Source: Paraphaeosphaeria minitans
Lineage: Eukaryota > Ascomycota > Dothideomycetes > Pleosporales > Didymosphaeriaceae
Reading direction: 5' to 3'
Length of the DNA stretch: 64,000 nt
NCBI GenBank assembly: GCA_015832175.1
Contig: WJXW01000002.1
Coordinates: 868,001 to 932,000 of the forward strand
The translations under genes were made by a program, and so were the position numbers. This document shows, one piece after another, positions 44,468 to 54,550 of the stretch; the first letter of the stretch is position 1; each line of letters opens with the position of its first letter. The notes beneath the pieces were generated by a model. The model worked only from the letters and a program-made list of their open reading frames with translations, ran no database searches and had not been told where the DNA came from.

Positions 44468-46826
44468 ATGAGCCCCGGTGATCCCCACCCTCAGACGGGC
44501 CGAGTGCGCAAACGGGCTGCAGAGGCCTGTACTTTCTGCCGTCGGCGGAAGGTTCGTGAGCCCATTATTCATCTCGTGTAGATGGACACTCAACATCCTA
44601 GATCAAATGCAGTTCAGAAAGGCCTACGTGTACCGCCTGCAAAACACACGGGGAGACGTGTAGCTACGACAACGCTGTCGATGCCCGTCAATCAAAGTCT
44701 GCACGGCGGGATCATACGCGGGGCCATCTCAGTGATGCAGTAGCAGCGTCGGCATCCACACATCCGCCTGCAGTATCTCGTCGAGAAAGGCTCCCGCATC
44801 ACTCAGTTGAGCGTGAGATTCCACCATCGAACAGTGTCTCGCGTATCGTCACGGCGAATGGAATGTCAAGCTATCATGGACGCACAAGCACATTGTTCGA
44901 TGAAAACGCCGACAGGTCCGCTGTTGAATCACGTTCTTCGATGCCAGAAGAGTGGATTGAGAAGGGACTGCTTGCCGAAGCTACTCGGCAACGTCAACTT
45001 GAAGATTTTCACATTCGCAACGAAAACCTCGACTTCGATGGGGTTGAGCCTGAACTTGGTATGCATTTGCTATCTTTGCATTGGAATCGGCAACATCACT
45101 CCTTTCTTATCACTTACCGGCCTGCTTTTATGAGAGACATGGCCTCTGGAGGTAAAGGGCCGTATTTCTCAAAATTGCTACTAAACGCGATCTATTTTGG
45201 AGCATCAAAATTCAGCCCTCGCCACGAGGAAGTTAGACGAGTGCCCAATGACGTACGCACTGCTGGCTGGAAGTTCCGTCAACGAGTCCGTGAACTCCTG
45301 GGAGAAGCGCTGGAGAAATGCGAAATCACCACTATCCAGGCATTGCTCGTCATGACTAATTCGCTTTTCGCCCTTGGTGATGAGCGTAGTGCTGCCTGGG
45401 TATACGCCGGCATCGCCTTTCGCATGATAGTCGACCTCGGGCTACATGTAGACACCTTAGCCCTTGCAAGTACGGGCACACGCAAGATTTCGGACGAAGA
45501 TTACGAGATCCGACGACGTGTTTTTTGGGCAGCTTTCGGTGATTGCAGCCTGTCTTAGGAGTTGATCTCAATTTACTAACTGATTTAGTCGTCGATAAAA
45601 TCCAGAGTTTGTATCAGGGTCGTCCTGTCAGCATCAAAGAATCCGATACTCTGGTACCCATCAAATTTCTCGATTCCTATGAAGAGCTCGAACAATGGGC
45701 ACCTTTTGCTTACTCGGCCCAATCGAGTGCATATCTAGGCTCCCCAGCGTACAGTGTATCGACCTTCCGCCAGCTTTGCATGCTCTCCATCATCCTAGAG
45801 GATATTTTGAGTAGTATATACACCGAGAGAAGCCACGATCAAAGCCCAGGAGATCTTTCCTCAAAGCTACACAATATTCATGAGAAGCTTACGTCGTGGC
45901 AGAGTAGTCTTCCCACACACCTTGCGTTTGACACGGTCAAGACGTCTGCCATACCGCCTCCGCACGTATTGAGCCTACAGTAAGTATACGTGGCTACTTA
46001 ACGCTCATGTATACGTACTGACGCCATATCCAGTGCTATGTACAATGTGCTAACAATTCTTCTTCATCGACCGTTCGTCACCGACGGCCACTTGTACAAC
46101 ACTTCGCGGGCGACCTCCATCAACTCGTTCATGATATGTGCAACAGCAGCAGACAGCATTGTTCGGCTTCTTCGTGCCTACGACAAAGCTTTTAGCGTAA
46201 GCAGAGCTCCATACTTGATATCGTATGCTACCTATGTAGCTGCGACAATTCACGTACGTATTGCCGCAAAGCGAGGAGCCAGTTCGCATGCTCGCAGTAA
46301 CCTGGAAGCGTGCCTGGACGTGTTTCGTAAAAACGAGGAAACCAACTGGGCGGTACGCAGAGCAAATGCCATTGTGCAGAATCTTATGAGGAGACTTGGT
46401 ATAGAAAGTTCACTCCCAGAGAAGTCGAGTGATGGAGTCGCAACCGATAACACTCAGGATAGCCCGGATGCATCAGCATACCAATCGATAGAACGAGAAC
46501 CGAGCTTGCAGAGCCTTGACATCGACGACATCATACAAACTTTCATGAAGGAGCAGGAAAGCTTCCAACCAACTCAACTGCTATCCGAGAGCCGCAAAAT
46601 TTTTGGCGACACACCCTCGCCAATGACAACACAACATGGCACGTTTGTCGATAACTCTGGATCTTGTATTGGAAAACAAAATGGCTGCAACGTACCGAAT
46701 TCCTATCAAGGAAATCCATATCCTATGCCTGCAGATGCTTCGGTCACGGTAAATGACCTCTTGTACGGTCTGAACGGCTCCGCCATGGACAGCTTTACCT
46801 TCCTGGACTGGGACCCTGCAGGGTAG
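44468..46826 (+). CDS. Zn2Cys6 transcription factor with fungal-specific domain
   Basis: Four exons: 44468-44551, 44602-45538, 45589-45979 and 46034-46826, total 734 residues. The zinc cluster is split by the first intron. Exon 1 ends ACTFCRRRK and exon 2 starts IKCSSERPTCTACKTHGETC, restoring the C-x2-C-x6-C-x6-C-x2-C-x6-C pattern. A basic linker and the fungal-specific domain follow, with LLSLHWNRQHHSFLITYRPA, GKGPYFSKLLLNAIYFGASK and EDYEIRRRVFWAAF. This type resembles nit-4-like regulators. The C-terminus is acidic and Ser-rich. The first donor is GTTCGT, unusual but required by the frame. As the only regulator in this block it may control the carrier and PrpF genes. Confidence 0.88.
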
Positions 46827-47110
46827 CGAAAATATGTGGTTCCGTGGCACTAGGTATAGGTGAAGGCAACGGAACAGAACCACGGCCGATCTTCGGCATT
46901 GAATCCCGTGTCCGCGGCGAAACTCCGGTCGACGGAAGTGCGTCCATGAACGACACGGCAGCACGGCTTCTCCGTTCGATATGTGGATCCAAATACAATG
47001 AATGTTCCGTTTTCTGCAGCATGATGCTGTGTCGAAGGCTAGATATGTATGCTTTGTAGCAGCCTACTCCGAGCCAAATCACAACACCCAACCTATCATA
47101 CGTCTGGCAC

Positions 47111-48530
47111 ATGCTTCGCACATTCAGAGGAGCATTTTCCTTCAAGCCACCCGCGTACTATTTAAGAACACATACCATTTCAGTTCACTCAGCGATGGCC
47201 ACCGAAGTCGCAACTGCGTTCAACCCAACTGCAGCGTATACCCCTCACATCAAAAGAGTACGATGCAGCGTTCCAGCTGTGCTCATGCGTGCGGGTACAT
47301 CGAAAGGTCTCTTCGTCTACCGTCATGACCTCCCAGCCTCCGAAAAACTGTGGGCTGGTCCACTCCTTGCAGCAATGGGCTCACAGAACTGTGACGCTCG
47401 ACAAATCGATGGAGTCGGAGGCGCAACCTCAACAACGTCCAAGGTTGCCGTGATTTCACCATCAGCACGACCTGGCATCGATGTTGACTATACCTTTGTA
47501 CAAGTTGCTGTAGGGCAGCAGGCTGTTGACTTCAGTGGGAACTGCGGAAATATGTGTTCCGGCGTTGGTCCCTTTGCTCTGCAGGAAGGGCTTGTACAGG
47601 CTAGGCCAGGAGCGAAGACTGTAAGTTCGTTTGCAAGAAGAAAGATGCGGGTGTAGGCTTACGATATCACAGGTGGACGTTCGGGTTTATAATACCAACA
47701 CATCCAGAGTAATCCATGAGACCCTCCAAGTTGACGAATACGGCTCATTTCGGGAAGACGGTGACTACGCGATCCCAGGTGTCAAAGGCACCGGAAGTGA
47801 GATCAAGGTCGCTTTCGTGGATCCAGCCGGTAGCATGACTGGAAAGCTTTTCCCCTCTGGGAAAAGAACAGACACCATAGTCGTCAAGGAACGCAACGGG
47901 CCTCGCTTCGCCGTCAAGGCAACATTGATCGATGCCGCCAACCCCTTCGTTGTGGTAGACGGCTCAACGCTTCTCACATATATGAAGATGTGTGCAAAGG
48001 ACTCCGCTGGATATCTCGAGCACATGGAGTTGATACGGCGCGAGGGCGCTGTGATGATGGGCCTGGCCAGTAGCACTGACGCGGCTGCGAAAGTCAGGAG
48101 CACACCAAAACTCGCCATCGTCTCGCCTACAGAATCAAAATCTCCATCTTCCAATGCCGCCGCAAGTGTACACGTATTGGCCTTCAGTATGGGCAAGCCA
48201 CACCCTAGTCTACAGCTTACTGGCGCTGTATGTCTTGCTTCCGCCGCATGTATTGAAGGCACAGTTGTGAGTCGCGTCGCAACAACGCCTGCTTGTCAGC
48301 TGCCCACTCCCGAGAGATCACCTAGTCCGATGTCTGCCAGTGACGGGAGCCGCTCACCACTATACCCCGACTCGAAGATGGTCCGGATATCTCATTCAAG
48401 TGGTGCTATCGATGTGGAGGTCACAGCTGCGAGCACAAAGACCTTCACGGCCGTGGACCGGTGCACGGTATCTAGGACTGCACGACGACTCTTCGAGGGA
48501 AAGGTGTACTACTATCAGGATCTAGTTTAG
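47111..48530 (+). CDS. PrpF-family protein (methylaconitate/aconitate isomerase-like)
   Basis: Two exons (47111-47620 and 47673-48530) give 455 residues. The PrpF hallmarks are VPAVLMRAGTSKGLFV, QIDGVGGATSTTSKVAVIS and FSGNCGNMCSGVGPFALQEG, with the second diaminopimelate-epimerase-like half and the C-terminal RISHSSGAIDVEV. PrpF proteins isomerise 2-methylaconitate; fungal relatives include aconitate-delta-isomerase. From ATG 47111 the first 28 residues (MLRTFRGAFSFKPPAYYLRT and so on) are basic, without acidic residues, and look like a mitochondrial presequence. A start at 47195 (MATEVATAF) would give a 427-residue cytosolic form, and a TATTTAA lies between the two. The gene follows the regulator after 284 bases on the same strand. 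Confidence 0.88.
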
Positions 48531-49120
48531 CGAAAATGCAGACCATATATAGATAGGAGATGAAGTCGCAATGACGTTGACAAAAGAAAGTTTCCATCGT
48601 ATGGCATCTCATGTAATGTAAGCGCCTATGCTCTTCGGCATTTCCCTTTTGACCCTCTCGGCTTCCACGTTAAGTATTTGCTCGCCAGCATTAGATGCGC
48701 CTCGTTAACACCCGGGCTCTTGAGGTGGAACATTCCTGGTAGGCCGTATCCTGAAGTTTGGGTCGATAAGCATGACCGTTACCCAGCGATGGCGACCACT
48801 TTTCGTTTCATCTTATAATATCCGCCATGGCCATATCTCCGGCTTTCAGCCTCCAAGTCTTAGTCAAAGTTCGATGAGGACACGCGGGCTGACGACCGTG
48901 TGGAGGCTTGGCCAGTTGTCGGGTGCTCTCGCTGTCTTCGTCGTGAACCAGATCAAGAGCGAGACGGGATATAATATCTCATTGCGTTTGGCGCACAGTG
49001 GGCCTTTTCGACCGCACCCATCGCGATGGTCTTCCCTCTCCCAAAGAACCCTGCCTACCTCGTCCGAAACAAAGAAGATGGACGCTGCTCGCGTGTCCCT
49101 CGCACACAGCGCGTGCAGTG

Positions 49121-49215
49121 GTCCGTAGTACGGACCGTAAGACCTAACTACGGTCACGATACAGTTTGTAGCCGCTACGGTACGGACAGTACGGTGGAGA
49201 GGCTGATACGGTATT
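49121..49215. repeat. Palindromic TACGG/CCGTA cluster
   Basis: Begins with a 7-bp inverted repeat, GTCCGTA-G-TACGGAC (49121-49135), followed by TACGGACCGTA, ACTACGG, GCTACGGTACGG, GTACGG and GATACGG within 95 bases. It could be a decayed transposon terminus or a cluster of zinc-cluster-factor half-sites. Confidence 0.5.
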
Positions 49216-49361
49216 GGTAATAAACTTTAGTGATGAACTGAGTCTTGTACAGTGTAATTGCTACACAAATTTTCTATCAAAAAATTCAGAAGCAAGTATA
49301 TCTTATACTCAGACACTTAACTTGTGCCTTATTCTTCATTAGGCAACTATAGAGCTGTTTA

Positions 49362-49689
49362 ATGGTTTATAAAGCTACTGTCGAGACTATTGCGAATTTC
49401 GGCTCTACAAGGACGCTTTCGTATATCGGGCGTCGCCGAGTCACAATCTCCACGCTGCTCTTGACTGCTGTTGTCTGGGGTGCGATGGGCACCATCAGTT
49501 GCGTACCTTCGCACGGCTATACTCCATGGGATTACTGCTACATGCCTCATTCCTATCATCGTCGTCTGCAGGCTTGGGGTGCGGCCGACGTCGTACGCTA
49601 TCATGTCCGAAGTCTTGGTGCTGCCGTACTTGTATAATCGGGATGCTGCAGATCTCAAGGCTAAAACTGGGCTCGTGTTCGCGGCATGA
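49362..49689 (+). pseudogene. Relic of an MFS sugar transporter
   Basis: One frame shows YIGRRRVTISTLLLTAVVWG, resembling the GRR loop and following helix of hexose/glucoside transporters. From about 49540 a second frame shows TSYAIMSEV and then LPYLYNRDAADLKAKTGLVF, resembling the PY-x-NP...GKTGF segment. The order is correct, but conserved sequence between them is missing and the frames differ. This suggests a decayed and internally deleted copy. Assignment is by motif memory only. Confidence 0.4.
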
Positions 49690-50150
49690 TGTGTGCTTGC
49701 AGCGGGAGCGACTTGCCTAGTCGTACTTGAGATGAAGGGCAGAAGTATCGGCGATGTGTACCGGCTGTTCTAAGAACGTATTGGTATAAGGGAGAGTGAG
49801 AGATGGGAGAGGAGTGGCGCCATGGTGAAGAGAAGCTGTTGTATATAGTCATTGCCTGTTGGCCTTGTTTATGGAAAAACCATAGCTTTCTCGTCCGTTT
49901 GAAAAGACGTTCCACCTGGTAAATTTTGCCATTGTTCGACTTAACGTCCTTGGCGTCCGTCAATCCTAATTGCGAGTGAAGTTGTGGAGAGACGACGGTG
50001 ATGGGAAAGCGGGAACCACAGGTGATCCGTGCGTGACCCGCTTGCAGGGATACCCTTGGTAGCAGAAAATCGCAGGACGAACTTTTTGACTTCCCTACTC
50101 GGCTGCCCTCGACAAACTTCACGAGCTCGCGCCCGTCAGCCCACGAAGAA

Positions 50151-53100
50151 ATGGGCAAGAGATCGGTATTCGAGGCCAATCCAAAGGCCGCCCACACAAG
50201 TCACCATGCGAAGCGTCAGCGCACTGACGGCAGTCACGATCGGGAGTTCGAGGCGGAAGGCACGATCACGGAAGTGACTTCGGCGCAACAGCTGCAGAGA
50301 ACGCTCGTCTTCGACCAAGGCAACGTCGCGGCGCTCCGTCAGGGTACGTTGCAAATATGTCAAGCTGCGCGCTCGTAGCTAATATTCACAGCTCTTCAAT
50401 CTTTCAAGAAATTTCTCGACTCGATCCTGTACACGGCCGACAAAGATGATGTGCCCCGCAAGCGCGCTATTCTGAGAGAGTTCCTGGAGACGCAGAAATC
50501 ACAGGGCAAGGATGCAAAGGATACAATCATACTGCCGCAACTTATGCAGGCATGGGACTATGCTGCCGAAACCAACTTTGACATGCTGCTGGCCCAAGTC
50601 ACCGCGCAGTTGGCGTTACTGTTGAAGGTCTTGTCGACGCATGCCGATTTCGAACAATATGGGACGCTCCTGTGCAAGACATTGCTACAACCCTCGGTCG
50701 CAAGGCGATTCGTTCGAAATGTGTCGGCACCAATCAGCAAAGAAAATGTCATCCTACCGGCAGTGCGCCTACTCGTTGAAATGACGAAATTCAACGAGGG
50801 CGCCTTTGCTAGGATCGTATATGCGCGCAAAGACTTTACGTTTGATGCAAAAATCATGACGCGCAATATTGGAGCTTGGAAGAGTATCGAGGGCAAGACG
50901 GCAGAGGAAATTCAGCGCAAGCCCAGTGTCAGAACGGTGTCGGTTCGGTATCTTCTCGCACTTTTGCGATACCAGGACGAGCGTACCAAGGCCGAAATCC
51001 TGGGCAACAAGGACATCATTCGGGAAGTCTTGGACCATGTGACCGTGGATCCTCCACATCTCATCTATGAAATCTTTGATACCTTCCAGAACCACGTTTT
51101 CCTCGACAGGGCCATACCCCGCGCAGTCAAGAGCCGCATCTTGAATGGAAGAGCGCTGACTCACATTGCCGCTCTCTACAGATACGAGCCACCCGAGGGC
51201 TCTCTTGAAGCAGGCCAGAAGGCGCCAGATGTTCTTGCGCATGAGTTCCTGCGCTTGGTGTGCACCTCACCCGCCTATGGTGTCATGCTTCCGACGCAGG
51301 GCTACTACACGCAAGCTAGCAATGATGACGATGGCGAGGTACAAATGGACGATCTCCTCGACGCTGATGGCGATTTCAACCTTGAATCCTCATCTGGCTC
51401 CCAAGAACCGGTTCGCAACATCATCTTATCCGAGTTCTTGCAATCGCTCCGACCTTATGCGCACACTTTACATCAGGAGCTCGTGATTGACATTTTCAAC
51501 GCCTGTCCTGAGCTCGTAGGCGACTACTTTTACAAGAAAAAGGACTTTAACTATGAACCCAAACTCACTGCCACTTGGATTGGTTTCTCCGCGTTTCTCT
51601 ACCAAACAATCGAGATGCCGGTACCGCAGTACTTTGGTGCATGGCAAGGGTATCGCGAATCTCCACCGCCGATATTCGCCTTGCTGCAGAGCGTGCTGCC
51701 TCAGCCTGTCACTCAGCAGGTACTGGTCAAGTGCTTGAATAGCAGCTCGGATCTCATCCAGTTGTTTGCTGTACGCGTGCTCATTGTCGCGTTCCAGAAA
51801 TTACGAGAAGTGACCAAGGAACTGGGCAATGCCCGCCTGTCTCGGCCCAGCAAGTCGTGGTCCAGTACCTCAGCACGGGTAGTTGGCGAGTTCGGCCAGC
51901 GGTGCCCTCCAATGAAGGCCATCGTCACAGCTTTCCGACAACCAGCCTTCCAGAAAGGTCTCAAGCGGGAAGCCATAACTAGACTTCTTAGGCTTTACTT
52001 CGAGGTGATGCCTCAGATCGCGCTCGAAGAAAAGTTTGACGTTTCTGTGCCACTTTGCAACGCATTAATCCAGGCGGAAAAGCGACAAGAGTCGGCAGAG
52101 GAACAGGCCTTTTGCGTTATGGAGCTCGAGCACTGGATACAAATGGCGAGACACTCACCGGCTATGCGTTGGTGGCAAAAGAATAGTGAGTATCCTCTCT
52201 TCTACAAGGAACTAGTTGCTAACTGCTGCAGAAACCTTATCGCAATCGCCTTTCGTAACGCTTGTCAAGCTCATTGCATCCTCGCCTGAGAGCGAGCTCT
52301 ATGCCGGAATCAAAAGCCTTCTGGTCGACATTGTTCGCGATCAGGAAATGTTTCAGATCCGGACTGCTCCAGATGCGCTCGATGCACTCATTGCCAGTTT
52401 GAGCGCATCTTGCGGCCAATCTGCCCTGGTCCTCGACTTCTTGGACGATTGCTGTGCACGCTTCAGCAAAGGCCCAATCAAATATTTCGACGATTTGGAT
52501 GCGCTGCGCGCCAAGCTCTCCGAAGCAGACGCTGATATTGGGCCCTTGAGTCCCCTGCTATTGACATTTGTTGAGCAATGGCCTTTTAAGGGAGGCAAGA
52601 GCGAGAAGGGCAACCCGGCAGAACCGCTGGCCCAGTGGCTCTCCAAGCTTCTGTATCTGCTCAAGCTGATTGGAGAAGACGAACACATCTTAGAATTGGT
52701 GCGCGAAGCACTGGTCGATTCTGCCGACAAGCCCTATAAGGACGTGCTTCAAGATTCGTTCTTATGGAAGATGGGAAAGGAAAAAGTCAAAGAAGCGTTG
52801 AAGCTTGCTACCGGCGCCGACTTCAGCGGGTCCGAACGATCATCCACCTCGCCTACGCCAGTCGACCAACCAGTAGAGAAGGTGCTACCTGCGATAGATC
52901 CAGAGTTGCCGCCAGAGGAAGACGAGAAGCACACTGGACTCAACCGATGGCGCAAGCAAGAGCTCGAGGAGAGCATCGAAGATGGACACGTGGGCGAACT
53001 GCTGCTATGCCTGTGCTCCAAGCACACCGAAATCCGCATTCAAGCCGGCAGCAACATTCGCCAACTCATAGCCATGCTCGACAAGGATAAGAGCGAACAG

Positions 53101-53724
53101 CAGCAGCTCTGGGTTATGCTCAATCAAATCCTGGAAACAGTGAGCACGCTACCCGATTCGAAACCTTTTCCTTATGTCGGCGGTGTGTTTGCTGCTCAAT
53201 GCGTTAAGATCCTCGCCGAACCGATACACTTCATGTACCCAAAGATAAGCAAGTTTCTTACCGCCCGCCCGGACTGGCAAGTCCGCAACCTACCGCGCAA
53301 ATTCTCACACCTCATCATCACGAGCGAGCCCGACGAGGACGACGGCTACCACAAGGAAGTCGGCTGGTTCCTCGACTACCTCCTCGACAGCCTGCGCACA
53401 CCCGAGGACATGGAGATTTTCCGCACAAACAACGTCTTTGAGAACCTGCTCGGCTTCTACGCGTCCAAGTCGTGTGCGATCGTTGAAAAGGAGAAGATTG
53501 TGCGGGTGCTGCAGAGAGCGGCAAGTGTGGGCGGCAGCACGACGCTGATTACCAGGTGCGGGCTCGTCAGCTGGATCAGGATGATGCTGGATAACAACGA
53601 CCATCGGCACCGCGAGTTGAGGCATTTGGCGTCGAGGGCATACGAACTTTGTGACCGCGACAAGGTGGACGGGTGGAGCAATGGGACGATGGGGGGAATC
53701 GTAGTGGGCATCGTTGGCGCTTAG
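50151..53724 (+). CDS. URB1: Nucleolar pre-ribosomal-associated protein Urb1/Npa1
   Basis: Three exons (50151-50343, 50392-52185, 52232-53724) give 1,159 residues. The N-terminal Npa1 region shows SFKKFLDSILYTADKD, RKRAILREFLET, YGTLLCKTLLQPSVARRFVR and LPAVRLLVEMTKFNEGAFAR. A long alpha-helical middle and the NopRA1-type C-terminal part (PYVGGVFAAQCVKILAEPIH and PDWQVRNLPRKFSH) follow. Urb1 is an early 60S assembly factor in the nucleolus, bound to box C/D snoRNPs and DEAD-box helicases. Yeast Urb1 is about 1,760 residues, so this protein is markedly shorter yet has both conserved ends. Splice sites are canonical (GTACGT, GTGAGT). Confidence 0.87.
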
Positions 53725-54550
53725 ATTCTGCTATGCAGCGATTCTGCAATGTACAAGTTATTACAGCAAAAGACGGATTTCCGAAATTGGTATGTTTTCC
53801 CAGGGTAGACACTACGTAGGCCAACTGTAGTCCACTCGAAGTTTGTCCCGGTGTTGCGTATTGTCCAGGTCTCGTGCCTGCCCATCTGAGAAGAAGCGAA
53901 GGTGTGGCTGGTGGTGTGGCGTCATGGGTCGCAGCTGCCTTCCCGAGGATGCCCCGTCCAGCCGTGACAGCAGCTGCGTTTGCGTCGTCAGGAACCCACC
54001 AACAGCCCGCACTCCATCGATTCAGCTCGACTCTCACAAAATACTCCCCCCCAACTGCCTACAATTTTCTTCTTATCCATCGCTTCCTGCGCTGCAAGCC
54101 CCACCAGTGTGTGACCGCCGCCCGCGACAGCTTCTCCGCTTCTCTGCGCTGCCCGCCCGCAGGGGTGCTCCAGGTAGGCAGGCTACACATCCCACCAACT
54201 CGTCTCCATCATCTCACTCCCAGCAATCAGCCAACATCCTGCCTACACTCAGTGCGCTGTTATTTCTGCTGAAGTAGCTGACGCAGACAACTCCACGCCA
54301 GTAAATTTCCACCTCACATCGCTGCACCGTTATAGTTCTTTGGCCCTGTACGCATCACATTGTCTACGTCTTCGCAAATCGAACGCTGTGCGCTGCAGTC
54401 TCGCTTTGCAGCGACCTCGACGCCTTTCGCCCGCGCGGTGACTGACCGAGCAACCAACCGCCTTGCAGCGCGAGCAACCTCGGCCAAACGATTGACTCAC
54501 GACCACGCCGCACCCGCCTCCCTCCTCCACGCACGCAGACCGCGGCGAGG
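53725..54550. other. Intergenic between URB1 and the 4E-T-like gene
   Basis: About 825 bases, the right half being pyrimidine-rich and probably the promoter and leader of the 4E-T-like gene. No gene is recognised. Confidence 0.5.

Larger units (their letters stand above)
48531..50150. other. Intergenic with relics
   Basis: About 1.6 kb including a palindromic TACGG-rich patch (49121-49215), an AT-rich tract (about 49205-49380) and a sugar-transporter relic (49362-49689). No intact gene is seen. Confidence 0.5.

Noticed and set aside
44126..44596. N-terminal extension of the tricarboxylate carrier by up to 157 residues
   Set aside because: It would overlap the divergent regulator's first exon and lacks carrier features; the ATG at 44125 gives a normal carrier length.
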